In this document: positions 8,006 through 16,570 of the stretch, one piece after another
How the letters are laid out: each line of letters starts with the position of its first letter
Position numbering within the stretch: position 1 is the stretch's first letter
Assembly (NCBI RefSeq): GCF_000519185.1
Contig: NZ_JAFA01000001.1
Coordinates: forward strand, 1-64,000
Source: Paraburkholderia nodosa DSM 21604
Lineage (GTDB): Bacteria; Pseudomonadota; Gammaproteobacteria; Burkholderiales; Burkholderiaceae
Direction of reading: 5' to 3'
Length of the DNA stretch: 64,000 nt
Position numbers and translations under genes: made by a program
The notes under the pieces: generated by a model
What the model saw: the letters and a program-made list of their open reading frames with translations, nothing else
What the model was told of the DNA's origin: nothing
Databases searched by the model: none

Positions 8006-8314
8006 TTACTGGCCGAAGTAGGTCGGCTTGATGTTCGGTGCGCGCGTGCCGGTTTGGGCGCTGCCGTTCGTCGATGCGCCGTAGGCCGTGGCTTCTGCTG
8101 CGCCGTTCTGCTGGGCGACGCGCGCCTGGGCAGCCTGCAGGTCTTCCGGATAGTACGGGCTCGACAGATTCGGGCGGTAGCCGGCCTTTTCCAGTTGAAC
8201 CAGTTCGGCGCGAACTTGAGCGCGCGTCACGGGCGCTTGCTCGGCTTGCGCGAACGACAGGGCCGGAGCGGCGAGGACGGTAGCGGCGAGTGCAGCAGCA
8301 ATCAGATTCTTCAT
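8006..8314 (-). CDS. DUF4148 secreted protein
   Basis: 102 residues. A clear signal peptide (MKNLIAAALAATVLAAPALS, cleavage after FAQA) is followed by the DUF4148 signature: VTRAQVRAELVQLEKAGYRP, then SSPYYPEDLQAAQARVA. This is a very common, multi-copy periplasmic family in Burkholderiaceae with no known biochemical role; members are often induced by stress. It is divergent from the bufferin operon with 274 bases between, so the two may share a regulatory region. That region includes an ACCGGGC/GCCCGGT inverted repeat at 8477-8493. Confidence 0.88.
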   Translation of the reverse strand: MKNLIAAALAATVLAAPALSFAQAEQAPVTRAQVRAELVQLEKAGYRPNLSSPYYPEDLQAAQARVAQQNGAAEATAYGASTNGSAQTGTRAPNIKPTYFGQ

Positions 8315-8588
8315 GGTAACAACCTCCGAAAATTATGTTGTCGATCCGTAACAATCGTGTTGTTCGAACCGTTGATGACACTTTATTGCAGTGCACTTCA
8401 AAGAAAAATACCGCAATCCAGCAAACATCATTACTGCGATTGCAATAATTCCGTCGATCTTCGGTGCTTCGGCCGGACCGGGCGTAGCCCGGTGAGGCAA
8501 AATAGGGCGCCGAAGGCCGCGCGTTGCGACGGCTGCGTATCCCGATCGCTTGCTGCGAAACCCATTTCGAAGTTCAAGGAGAAACGCC

Positions 8589-8843
8589 ATGAAGAACTCT
8601 CTCGGCCGCCAGGCGCTGATCGCCGCCGCACTAGCGGGTCTTGCGACGGCCGGCGCGGGCGTGGCCCAGGCGGACGACACCGTGAATTGCTACGGCGTCG
8701 CCAAGGCCGGCCAGAACGACTGTTCGAGCAAGACCGGCGTGCACGACTGCGCGGGCCAGGCCAAGGTCGATCACGACAAGGGCGACTTCAAGACCATGCC
8801 GAAGGGCACGTGCGAGAAGCTTGGCGGCATGCCGGAAAAATGA
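8589..8843 (+). CDS. bufA1: Bufferin-type secreted precursor peptide (BufA1/DUF2282)
   Basis: 84 residues with an AAGGAG ribosome site. The signal peptide ends about residue 28 (GVAQA before DD). The mature part of ~55 residues has four cysteines at 34, 45, 54 and 75, in the contexts [25 protein letters not shown] and KGTCEKLGG. This is the DUF2282 / BufA1 pattern. In described bufferins, a DUF692 (MNIO) enzyme oxidises core cysteines to thiooxazole groups and the exported peptide binds copper, buffering metal stress. Here the modifying enzyme follows after 40 bases and its partner after that, so precursor and machinery are complete. Which cysteines are modified is not visible. Confidence 0.9.
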   Translation: MKNSLGRQALIAAALAGLATAGAGVAQADDTVNCYGVAKAGQNDCSSKTGVHDCAGQAKVDHDKGDFKTMPKGTCEKLGGMPEK

Positions 8844-8883
8844 GCCTCGCGGCTGAGGCGGCGCGCAACGCGGGGGGCGCAAG

Positions 8884-9732
8884 ATGAGCGCGCCAGGCGC
8901 ACTGAGTGGCGTGGGCATTGGCCTGCGTCACGCGCACTACGAGGCCTTCATGGCAGGGCCGCCTGCGGTCGACTGGATCGAAGTCCACAGCGAAAACTAC
9001 TTCGGCGAAGGCGGATACGACCTGCACGTGCTCGAAACCGTGCGCCGCGATTTGCCCGTGAGCCTGCACGGCGTGGGGCTCGGGCTTGGCTCGGCTGCGC
9101 CGCTCGATACGGCGCATCTCGCGAGGCTCGCGCGGCTGGTGGCGCGCATCGAGCCCGCTGTCGTCTCCGAGCATCTCTGCTGGGGCGCGAGCGCGCAAGG
9201 CGCGCTGCACGATCTGCTGCCGATGCCGCTCACGCAAGCCTCGCTCGATCACTTGAGCGCGCGCGTCTTGCAGATGCAGGACGCGCTGCGCCGTACCGTG
9301 CTGATCGAAAATGTTTCGACCTACGTACGATTTCGCGACGATAGCTACGGCGAGGCCGAATTCCTCGCCGCGCTCGCGCAGCGCACGGGCTGCGGCGTGC
9401 TCCTCGACGTGAACAATCTTTACGTGAATCAATGCAACCACGGTGAGGATGCACTGGCGGCCATGGCCATGCTGCCGCCGCAGATCGTCGGCGAGATCCA
9501 TCTGGCGGGGCATCGCGCGACGCCCGCGGCCGTGATCGACGATCACGGTTCGCGCGTCGCGCCGGCGGTCTGGTCGCTGTACGAGGCCGCGCTCGAGCGC
9601 TTTGGCGCGACGCCCACGCTCATCGAGTGGGACACGGCGGTGCCGGCGCTCGAAGTGCTGCTCGACGAGGCGCGTCTCGCGCGCGAACGCTTCGCGAAGT
9701 ATACGAGTCACGTAACGGAGCTGCGCTCATGA
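8884..9732 (+). CDS. bufB: MNIO/DUF692 multinuclear iron oxidative enzyme, bufferin maturase
   Basis: 282 residues, TIM-barrel of the DUF692 family that includes MbnB and TglH. The conserved metal-site blocks are all present: [10 protein letters not shown] (31-40), [10 protein letters not shown] (60-69), VSEHLCWG (94-101), LIENVSTYV (140-148), [10 protein letters not shown] (173-182), GEIHLAGH (203-210) and IDDHGSRV (218-225). The enzyme uses a multi-iron centre and oxygen to rearrange cysteines in the precursor peptide. It lies directly behind bufA1, and its stop overlaps the bufC start (ATGA at 9729-9732), implying coupled translation. Cytoplasmic, no signal. Very close to the family standard in length. 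Confidence 0.93.
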   Translation: MSAPGALSGVGIGLRHAHYEAFMAGPPAVDWIEVHSENYFGEGGYDLHVLETVRRDLPVSLHGVGLGLGSAAPLDTAHLARLARLVARIEPAVVSEHLCWGASAQGALHDLLPMPLTQASLDHLSARVLQMQDALRRTVLIENVSTYVRFRDDSYGEAEFLAALAQRTGCGVLLDVNNLYVNQCNHGEDALAAMAMLPPQIVGEIHLAGHRATPAAVIDDHGSRVAPAVWSLYEAALERFGATPTLIEWDTAVPALEVLLDEARLARERFAKYTSHVTELRS

Positions 9733-10508
9733 CAGTGTGCAAGACGCTCGAAGCGACGCAACAAGCCTTCGCCGCCGCACTGGACGATCCGGGCGTCGAT
9801 GCGGCGCTCACCCGCGAGCTGCTTCCCGCCGATGCCGCGCTGCTGCACGAGCGCATGGGCCTGTATCGCGGCAACGCTCGCGCGGCGCGGCGGCTTGCGC
9901 TCGCGAACGCGTATCCGGTGCTCGCGGCACTGGCTGGCGAGACCTGGTTCGATGCGCTCGCGCTAGCCTATGCGCGCGCGCATCCTTCGCGCGATGCCGA
10001 TCTGAACCGCTTCGGCGCGCAGCTGCCCGAATTCATCGAGCGCTACGAGACCGACGCACGTTATGCGTATTTCGGCGATGTCGCACGACTCGAATGGGCG
10101 CTGCACGCAGCCAGTTACGCAGCGAACGCCACGCCACTCGATGCGCAGCAATGGCAAGCGCTCGGCGCAGAGCGTCTTGCGCAATTACGTCTCGCGGTGC
10201 ATCCCGCCTGCGCCGCGCTCGCTTTACGTTTCGATGCCATGGCGATCTGGCGGGCACACCAGCCGGGCGGCGTCTGGCCTGAGCGTGTGGATGTGCCGTC
10301 GTGGGCGCTCGTGGTCCGGCCGCAATGGCGGCCCAAGGCGCTCGTGCACACGCACGCCGCGCACGCGGCGTTTGTGGCGCTGCGCGACGGCGCCACGCTC
10401 GACAATGCGCTTGCGCAAGCCTTCGACATCGACCCGGCTTTCGACTTCGGCGGCCAGTGGCGAGCGTGGATCGAGGCGCGCGCCATCGTTGGCGTGCGCG
10501 ACGACTGA
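9729..10508 (+). CDS. bufC: DUF2063-type bufferin partner protein
   Basis: 259 residues from the ATG at 9729, which overlaps the bufB stop. The N-terminal DUF2063 domain is evident: [20 protein letters not shown], then [20 protein letters not shown] and a [16 protein letters not shown] motif. In related systems (MbnC, TglI, HvfC) this partner binds the precursor and presents it to the MNIO enzyme. The C-terminal ~120 residues are less conserved. A DoxX-like fourth gene (bufD), common in bufferin operons, is not found downstream; the next gene is an unrelated diguanylate cyclase 330 bases away. Confidence 0.9.
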   Translation: MTVCKTLEATQQAFAAALDDPGVDAALTRELLPADAALLHERMGLYRGNARAARRLALANAYPVLAALAGETWFDALALAYARAHPSRDADLNRFGAQLPEFIERYETDARYAYFGDVARLEWALHAASYAANATPLDAQQWQALGAERLAQLRLAVHPACAALALRFDAMAIWRAHQPGGVWPERVDVPSWALVVRPQWRPKALVHTHAAHAAFVALRDGATLDNALAQAFDIDPAFDFGGQWRAWIEARAIVGVRDD

Positions 10509-10838
10509 CCATACCGCATGACAAGCGCATACGGAGCCTCGCCATAACGCTGAGGAATCCAGACTAACAAAACGCACGCCTCTCGAAACGCATTTTATTC
10601 AGGAGAATAGGGCGCAAAATCGAGCCGCGCCCCAAACGCCACCCTCGACCGGACTTGCCCGCATAGCCACGCCTGATGCGGCATGCGAGGATGAATGCAT
10701 ACGCACAACATGCGCCCGCCGGCCGTTGTACACTCGATTGCATCCCGGCGCGCGCGGCGTCGGGCGTCGGCCACGGTCGGGCGCAGGCAAGCGCCCGGCA
10801 ACCGGCGCCACTGCAAGGCCAGCCCCCGAAGGCCCGAG
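10509..10838. other. Intergenic stretch without a supported gene
   Basis: About 330 bases between bufC and the diguanylate cyclase. No bufD-like frame, RNA gene or clear terminator is visible. The cyclase promoter presumably lies here; an in-frame upstream extension of the cyclase (from 10695) exists but reads as basic, non-domain sequence. Confidence 0.6.
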
Positions 10839-12353
10839 ATGATGATCCGCCGACCGAACGCCGTGCTTGCCATCGGCATCGCGCTGGCCGCAGCGCTGAC
10901 GCTGATCGCCGCATGGGTCATGGCGCAGATGCGGCACGACGCGCTCGCGAGCGCCCGTGCTTCCGCCTCCAATATGGCGCTGCTTTTCGAGCGCGACACG
11001 GCGCGCAATTTCGACGTCTACGACCTATCGCTGCAGGCCGTCATCGACGCGATCGACGATCCGCGGCTCGCCTCGCTGCCCGCCGACATCCGCCAGAACC
11101 TGCTGTTCGACCGCTCGGCCACGGCGAAGAATCTCGGCGCGATCTTCGTCACCAACGCGGCGGGCGACGTGGTGTTCGATTCGCGCTCGGTGCCGCCGCG
11201 CGCGCTCAACGTGGCCGACCGCGACTATTTCATCGCGCAGCGCGACTCGGCGCACGTGGGCCTCTTTCTGAGCCACCCGTTCATTCCGCGCGACGGGCCG
11301 GCCAACGCGACCATCGGATTGAGCCGACGTCTCTCGAACCCCGACGGCTCGTTCGCGGGCGTGGTGGTCGGCACGATGCGGCTCGATTATTTCCGGCAGT
11401 TGTTCAGCGGCGTGGACATCGGCACGAACGGCACGGTGGCGCTCATGCTCGCCGACGGCACGCTGCTCATGCGCCGCCCATACGATCCGGCGCTGATCGG
11501 CAAAAGCGTCGCAGAAACGGCGCTGTTCCAGCGTTTCCAGCGATCGCAGGCTAACGGGTTCTTCTCGCTTGGCCCGGTAGACCGCGTGCGGCGCTGGTTC
11601 GCGCTGCGGCGCGTGGAGGGCTATCCGCTCGTGTTCAGCGTCGCCGTCGCGGCGGACGACATCTATCGCGAATGGCGCGTGCGCGCCTGGATCATCGGCA
11701 CGCTCACGTCGGTGCTCGACATCTCGCTGATCGCGCTCGCGTTGATGTTCACGCGCCAGTTGCGCCAGCGTGGCGCGGTGGAGGCGGAGTTGCGCGTGCA
11801 GGCGGACACCGATGCGCTCACGTCGCTCGCGAACCGGCGCGCGTTCGAAACCCGCGCGGACCACGAATGGGCGCGCGCACGCCGCTCGGGCAGCCCGCTC
11901 GCGCTCGTGCTGCTCGACGTGGACCGCTTCAAGCTCTACAACGACCGCTACGGCCACCTCGCGGGCGACGACGCGCTCGCGGCCGTCGCGCACGCGCTCG
12001 GCGCACACGCACGCCGCGCGGCGGACTGTGCGGCGCGCTACGGCGGCGAGGAGTTCGTGCTGCTGCTGCCCGAAACGGGGGAGGCCCAGGCGCTCGCGCT
12101 GGCCGAAAAGGTGCGCGCCGCGATCGAGGCGCTGGCGGTGCCGCACGCCGGCAGCCCGAACGGTGTGCTCACGGTGAGCGTGGGCGTGGCCTGCACGACC
12201 CAAAGTGCGTTTGCCGACTGGCGCGCGCTGACCGACGCCGCCGACGCCGCGCTCTACACGGCCAAGCGCTCGGGCCGCAACCGCGTGGCGGCGTGGCTGC
12301 CCGCCACGACCGACGACACGCGCGGCGCGGATGTCGAAGGCCGCTCCGGCTGA
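10839..12353 (+). CDS. Membrane-bound diguanylate cyclase with a Cache-type sensor
   Basis: 504 residues from the ATG at 10839, close behind a CCCGAG element; an earlier in-frame start is unlikely. The order is a transmembrane helix (~7-28), a periplasmic Cache-like sensor to about residue 275, a second transmembrane helix near 285-305, then a GGDEF domain. The active site is GGEEF (402-406), preceded by an RAAD inhibitory site at 393-396, five residues upstream as usual. It should therefore make cyclic di-GMP and be product-inhibited. The ligand is unknown. It is one of three cyclic di-GMP proteins in the window, none adjacent. Confidence 0.93.
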   Translation: MMIRRPNAVLAIGIALAAALTLIAAWVMAQMRHDALASARASASNMALLFERDTARNFDVYDLSLQAVIDAIDDPRLASLPADIRQNLLFDRSATAKNLGAIFVTNAAGDVVFDSRSVPPRALNVADRDYFIAQRDSAHVGLFLSHPFIPRDGPANATIGLSRRLSNPDGSFAGVVVGTMRLDYFRQLFSGVDIGTNGTVALMLADGTLLMRRPYDPALIGKSVAETALFQRFQRSQANGFFSLGPVDRVRRWFALRRVEGYPLVFSVAVAADDIYREWRVRAWIIGTLTSVLDISLIALALMFTRQLRQRGAVEAELRVQADTDALTSLANRRAFETRADHEWARARRSGSPLALVLLDVDRFKLYNDRYGHLAGDDALAAVAHALGAHARRAADCAARYGGEEFVLLLPETGEAQALALAEKVRAAIEALAVPHAGSPNGVLTVSVGVACTTQSAFADWRALTDAADAALYTAKRSGRNRVAAWLPATTDDTRGADVEGRSG

Positions 12354-12365
12354 CCGCAATCGAAT

Positions 12366-12410
12366 TTTACCCGGATGATATTGTGCAATGTAATTTACCC
12401 GGGTAATATT
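12366..12410 (+). promoter_or_regulatory. Direct repeat of an ACCCGG-centred 17-mer upstream of the DUF2239 gene
   Basis: TTTACCCGGATGATATT (12366-12382) and TTTACCCGGGTAATATT (12394-12410) are near-identical and 28 bases apart, close to three helical turns. The second contains a perfect TTACCCGGGTAA palindrome. They lie 34 bases before the DUF2239 start, suggesting a tandem operator. Confidence 0.7.
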
Positions 12411-12443
12411 CGCCCATCATTGGATATCAAGACGGAGAACACC

Positions 12444-13079
12444 ATGGTGGTGGCGAACGGCTGTACGGCATTTGCGGGCACGCGCCTGATCGCGCGCGGC
12501 GCGCCGCTTCAGGTGGCGCTGGCGGTCAAGGCGGAACTCGAGCGCGAAGTGAACGAAATCGGGAACGAAAACGGCGCGCCGGTGCTGGTCTTCGACGACC
12601 GCGACGCGCGCCCGGTCGAATTCGATTTGCGCGGCACGGAACAGGACATCGAGGCGCGCATCGTCGCGCAGGCGAGCCGTGCGGAACGTACAGCCGCGCC
12701 GAACGTCGTCGACGACGCAGCCCCGGACGACGCACCGCGCGGCCGCGGCCGCCCGAAGCTTGGCGTGGTGGCGCGCGAGGTGACACTGTTGCCGCGCCAC
12801 TGGGACTGGCTCGGCGCGCAGCCTGGCGGGGCCTCGGTGGTGCTGCGCCGACTCGTGGACGCCGCGCGCCACGCGAGCGAGGCACGCGAACGCGTGCGCG
12901 CGGCCCAGGAAGCCGCGCACCGCTTCATGACTGCACTGGCCGGCAATCTGCCGGATTACGAGGAGGCGCTGCGCGCGCTCTATGCGGGCGAGCGTAGCCG
13001 CTTCGAAGCGGCTAACGCGCCCTGGCCGGAAGACGTGCGCGACTATGCGCGGGAACTGGCGGAAGCCGCATTCGCCTGA
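12444..13079 (+). CDS. DUF2239 family protein, probably DNA-binding
   Basis: 211 residues from the ATG at 12444 with an ACGGAGA ribosome site; the longer frame from 12375 would run through the operator-like repeats. The N-terminal half fits DUF2239 (MVVANGCTAFAGTRLIARG, then GAPVLVFDDRDARPVEFDLR). A linker contains GRGRPKLG (100-107), an AT-hook-like element, followed by VAREVTLLPRHWDWLGAQPG and ASVVLRRLVDAAR, whose spacing resembles a ribbon-helix-helix. No function is established for the family. The two ACCCGG repeats just upstream make autoregulation plausible. It stands alone, and beyond it a minus-strand terminator is seen. Confidence 0.8.
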   Translation: MVVANGCTAFAGTRLIARGAPLQVALAVKAELEREVNEIGNENGAPVLVFDDRDARPVEFDLRGTEQDIEARIVAQASRAERTAAPNVVDDAAPDDAPRGRGRPKLGVVAREVTLLPRHWDWLGAQPGGASVVLRRLVDAARHASEARERVRAAQEAAHRFMTALAGNLPDYEEALRALYAGERSRFEAANAPWPEDVRDYARELAEAAFA

Positions 13080-13107
13080 ACGGGCGAAGGGCTCAAATTG
13101 CGCGGGC

Positions 13108-13140
13108 AAAAAAAACCGCTCCAGCGGGGAGCAGGAGCGG
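13108..13140 (-). terminator. Intrinsic terminator read on the minus strand
   Basis: Stem GGAGCGG/CCGCTCC (13134-13140 with 13116-13122) followed on the minus strand by eight Ts. On the plus strand there is no T run, so it does not look like the terminator of the DUF2239 gene. Confidence 0.75.
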
Positions 13141-13225
13141 GGAAGTCGGAGAGTTTACAACTTATAAACTCTGCGTGAACCCTCGTGGGGGGCACGCAGC
13201 AAGGCCAGTCTAAATCCGGCATCCC
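13108..13225 (-). ncRNA. Candidate small RNA on the minus strand
   Basis: Read on the minus strand, a TATATT -10-like box (complement of 13232-13237) precedes three successive hairpins: CTGCGTG/CACGCAG (13171-13199), GAGTTTA/TAAACTC (13151-13171) and CCGCTCC/GGAGCGG (13116-13140), the last followed by eight Ts (13108-13115). That is the shape of a ~118-nt RNA with an intrinsic terminator. No minus-strand coding gene is upstream to explain the terminator. The -35 region is poor, and I do not recognise the RNA. It lies between DUF2239 and the uracil permease. Confidence 0.5.
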
Positions 13226-13451
13226 ACCCTCAATATAGGAGGAGTCTGAAACTCCATTCGGTGTTGACTTCATCACTCACGTCGACGGCTGCCGCGGTGG
13301 TTTCGGACGCCCGACATCCGGCTTGCCACGCCGATTGCGGCTCCGTACACTCCCGCCTGACCTGCATCAAGGGCGGCCGTTGCATCGATGCGTGCGCGCC
13401 AACAATCAAAACCAGAACCAAAACCGCAAATCACGCCGACAAGAGGAACCC

Positions 13452-14756
13452 ATGTCCGACTCCTATTTCCCCCGCTGGCGCGCGCAGACGGGTGACGCCC
13501 GCAGCGTCGTGGCCCCCGACGAGCGCCTGCCCTGGCCGCAGATGTTCGCCATGGGCGTGCAGCACGTCGTCGCCATGTTCGGCTCGACCGTGCTCGCGCC
13601 GCTGCTCATGGGCTTCGACCCGAACCTGTGCATTTTCATGTCGGGTGTCGGCACCCTGCTGTTCTTCGTGGTGGTGGGCGGGCGCGTGCCGAGCTATCTC
13701 GGTTCGAGCTTCGCGTTCATCGGTCTCGTGATTGCCGTGACGGGCTACGGCGGGCAGGGCCCCAATCCCAACATTCCGGTCGCGCTCGGCGGCATCATCG
13801 CGTGCGGCGTGGCTTATACGCTGATCGGCCTGCTCGTCTCGGCAGTTGGCACCAAGTGGATCGAAACGCTCATGCCGCCGGTGGTGACCGGCGCGATCGT
13901 CTGCGTGATCGGGCTGAATCTCGCGCCCATCGCGGTGAAGGGCGTGAGCGGCTCGATCTTCGACTCGTGGATGGCCATCGTCACCGTGCTCTGCGTGGGC
14001 GGCGTGGCGGTATTCACGCGCGGCACGCTGCAGCGTTTGCTGATTCTCGTCGGCCTGTTGATCGCCTATGTGATCTACGCGATCGTCACGAACGGCATGG
14101 GCCTCGGCAAGCCGATCGACTTCTCGATCGTCGCGAACGCCGCCTGGTTCGGCATGCCGAAGTTCACCGCGCCGGTGTTCGACCCGCACGCCATGACGCT
14201 GCTCGTGCCGATCGCCGTGATTCTGGTGGCGGAGAACCTCGGCCACATCAAGGCGGTTTCCGCGATGACGGGCTACAACCTCGACCGCTACGTGGGCCGC
14301 GCGTTCATCGGCGACGGGCTCGCCACGATCGTCTCGGGCTTCGCGGGCGGCACGGGTGTCACGACCTACGCGGAAAACATCGGCGTGATGGCCGTGACGA
14401 AAATCTATTCGACGCTCGTGTTCGTGATCGCCGCGGTCATCGCGCTCGTGCTCGGTTTCTCGCCGAAGTTCGGCGCCGTCATTCAGACGATTCCCGGCCC
14501 GGTGCTGGGCGGCGTCTCGATCGTCGTGTTCGGTCTGATCGCCGTGACGGGCGCGCGTATCTGGGTCGTCAACAAGGTGGACTTCTCGGACAACCGCAAT
14601 CTGATCGTCGCCGCGGTCACGCTCGTGCTCGGCGCGGGCGACTTCTCGCTCAAGCTCGGCGGCTTCGGGCTGGGCGGCATCGGCACCGCCACGTTTGGCG
14701 CGATCATTCTCTACGCGCTGCTGCGCCGCAAACCGGCGCAGGAAGCGGCGGTTTAA
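13452..14756 (+). CDS. NCS2-family nucleobase permease, uracil type
   Basis: 434 residues from the ATG at 13452 with an AGAGGAA ribosome site. The protein has the 14-segment UraA/RutG layout: opening FAMGVQHVVAMFGSTVLAPL, the substrate motif AENLGHIKAVSAMTG with its essential Glu, and GFAGGTGVTTYAENIGVMAV with the second Glu and the TTYxENIG signature typical of uracil carriers. It should be a proton-coupled uracil or related nucleobase importer in the inner membrane. It is not near other pyrimidine genes here. A structured 370-base region, including a candidate small RNA on the other strand, lies upstream and may be regulatory. Confidence 0.9.
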   Translation: MSDSYFPRWRAQTGDARSVVAPDERLPWPQMFAMGVQHVVAMFGSTVLAPLLMGFDPNLCIFMSGVGTLLFFVVVGGRVPSYLGSSFAFIGLVIAVTGYGGQGPNPNIPVALGGIIACGVAYTLIGLLVSAVGTKWIETLMPPVVTGAIVCVIGLNLAPIAVKGVSGSIFDSWMAIVTVLCVGGVAVFTRGTLQRLLILVGLLIAYVIYAIVTNGMGLGKPIDFSIVANAAWFGMPKFTAPVFDPHAMTLLVPIAVILVAENLGHIKAVSAMTGYNLDRYVGRAFIGDGLATIVSGFAGGTGVTTYAENIGVMAVTKIYSTLVFVIAAVIALVLGFSPKFGAVIQTIPGPVLGGVSIVVFGLIAVTGARIWVVNKVDFSDNRNLIVAAVTLVLGAGDFSLKLGGFGLGGIGTATFGAIILYALLRRKPAQEAAV

Positions 14757-14844
14757 GCCTCACCGCCTCACGGCTACACGCGGCGCCGGTCCTCGGCGCC
14801 GCGTTTTCCCTCTCCCGTTTTTCCGTACTACGCCGGGCGCACGC

Positions 14845-16512
14845 TCAGTTGCGATTGCGCCCGCGCGTCGTCATCGCCGTTTCCGAAAGATCGACTTCGC
14901 GCATCAGCTTCGCCAGCGTTTCGTCGTTGATCTGCATCTGGTTGCGCAGCTTGAGCAGCGTCGCGCGTTCGGCGCGCATGCCGGCCAGGCGCATTTCCAT
15001 TTCCAGCGCGTCCGAGCGGCGCGCGTTCGCGCTGCGGTCGCGGTCGGCGTCGAGCGAGGCGAGGCGCCGGCGGTAGGCGTCCATCACGCGCGCGGTCGTG
15101 TCGGCGGCGTAGGCGGCCTGCGATTCGTCGAGATCCTCGCTCACCTTTTCGTGCACCGCATCCACGGCGCGGATGCCCGCTTGCGCCGCCTGGATGCGTG
15201 CCGCGCGCTCCTCGGCCGCGTGCGGTCCCTGCGCGCTGCGCCGCACGCCGCGCAGCAAGAGCGGCAGGCCCACGATCGCCACCAGCAGCGAGGCGAGGAT
15301 CACGCCCGTCGCGATGAAGATGGCGCTGTCGCGCCCGGGCAGCGGGCTGCCGTTGGCGAGCGCCACGGGCAGCGAGAGCACGCCCGCGAGCGTTACCGCG
15401 CCGCGCACGCCCGCCACCGTGGTGATCGCCACGGTGCGCAGGCCCGGCACCGCGTTCGCCACGCCGTGACGCGCGGCGCCGCGGCTCGCCACCCAGCGCA
15501 GCAGCCACACCCAGCCGAAGCGCATGGCGTAGAGCGCCACGAGCACGGCGGCGATATAGCCGATGAGGCGCAGCATCTGCACGTTGCTCGTGTGGTGCGC
15601 GTCGAGCAGCGCCTTGCCGAGAATGCCCGGAAACTGCAGGCCGAGCAGCGTGAACACCATGCCGTTGAAGACGAACTCGATCATCGACCAGGTGCTCGTG
15701 GCGCGCACGCGTGCCGACACCGGGCCTTTGTGCGCGACGCTCGTGAAGTTCATCGTCATGCCCGCGGAAACGGCCGCGAGCACGCCGGACACTTCGAGGT
15801 GCTCGGCGAACAGATACGCGGCGAACGGAATCAGCAAGGTGAGCACGACGCCGGGCGCGGGGTCGCCCTCTTCGGTCATGTTGAGAAAGCGCGCCGAAAC
15901 GAAGCTGAAGAGCCAGCCGATCGCCGCCCCCAGCGCAAGACCGCCCGCCGCGATCACGACGAAGCTGAGCGCCGCCGAGCGCAGCGAAAAATAGCCGGTG
16001 AGCGCGGCCGCCACGGCGAACTTGAGCGCGACGAGGCCCGAGGCGTCGTTCATCAGCGCTTCGCCTTCGAGGATGTGCATGAGTTGCGCGGGAATGCGGT
16101 CCTTGCCGGCGATACCCGAGAGCGCGACGGCGTCGGTGGGCGAGAGCACGGCGGCGAGCGCGAACGCCACGGGCAGCGAGATCTGCGGCACGAGCCAGTG
16201 CACGAAATAGCCGACGGCGACGACCGTCAGCAGCACGAGGCCGAGCGCGAGCATGAGGATCGCGCGGCGCTGCATGAAGAACTCGCGTTTGGGCATGCGC
16301 CAGCCGTCCGCGAACAGCAGTGGCGGAATGAACAGCGCCATGAAGATGTCGGGATCGAACGTGACGTGCGGGTTCACGAGCGGAAACGTGAGCAGCGCGC
16401 CAATGCCGATCTGCACGAGCGGCAACGGCAGCTTGAGGGGCACGGTGCGCGCGATGATGCCGGACACGGCAACAGCAAGCAGCAGAATGAGAACGGTGAA
16501 GAGAATGTCCAT
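14845..16512 (-). CDS. Na+/H+ antiporter of the CPA1 family
   Basis: 555 residues from the ATG at 16512. About a dozen membrane segments are evident, starting MDILFTVLILLLAVAVSGII. The CPA1 core is present: AFALAAVLSPTDAVALSGI, then the EGEALMNDASGLVALKFAV segment whose ND pair carries ion and proton, and VAGVRGAVTLAGVLSLP near the end. The C-terminal ~120 residues form a soluble, charged, probably coiled tail (ERAARIQAAQAGIRAVDAV onwards). It exchanges cytoplasmic Na+ or K+ for protons at the inner membrane. It stands alone; the start is followed upstream by a short 10-base tandem repeat. A longer in-frame reading from 16605 would run through that repeat and is less likely. Confidence 0.9.
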   Translation of the reverse strand: MDILFTVLILLLAVAVSGIIARTVPLKLPLPLVQIGIGALLTFPLVNPHVTFDPDIFMALFIPPLLFADGWRMPKREFFMQRRAILMLALGLVLLTVVAVGYFVHWLVPQISLPVAFALAAVLSPTDAVALSGIAGKDRIPAQLMHILEGEALMNDASGLVALKFAVAAALTGYFSLRSAALSFVVIAAGGLALGAAIGWLFSFVSARFLNMTEEGDPAPGVVLTLLIPFAAYLFAEHLEVSGVLAAVSAGMTMNFTSVAHKGPVSARVRATSTWSMIEFVFNGMVFTLLGLQFPGILGKALLDAHHTSNVQMLRLIGYIAAVLVALYAMRFGWVWLLRWVASRGAARHGVANAVPGLRTVAITTVAGVRGAVTLAGVLSLPVALANGSPLPGRDSAIFIATGVILASLLVAIVGLPLLLRGVRRSAQGPHAAEERAARIQAAQAGIRAVDAVHEKVSEDLDESQAAYAADTTARVMDAYRRRLASLDADRDRSANARRSDALEMEMRLAGMRAERATLLKLRNQMQINDETLAKLMREVDLSETAMTTRGRNRN

Positions 16513-16524
16513 CGAAAAACGTAG

Positions 16525-16570
16525 CGGGGGCCAATCGGGGCCAAACGGGGCCAATCGGGGCCAGGCGGGG
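16525..16570. repeat. Ten-base tandem repeat beside the antiporter start
   Basis: Five near-copies of the unit CGGGGCCAAT (variants ending CCAAA and CCAGG) run in register from 16525 to 16570, directly upstream of the antiporter ATG at 16512. It lies in its leader or promoter. Such short arrays can vary in copy number by slippage. Confidence 0.85.

Noticed and set aside
14695..16524. A 609-codon plus-strand frame opposite the Na+/H+ antiporter
   Set aside because: Low-complexity Arg/His/Glu composition with no domain; it is a shadow of the antiporter gene.
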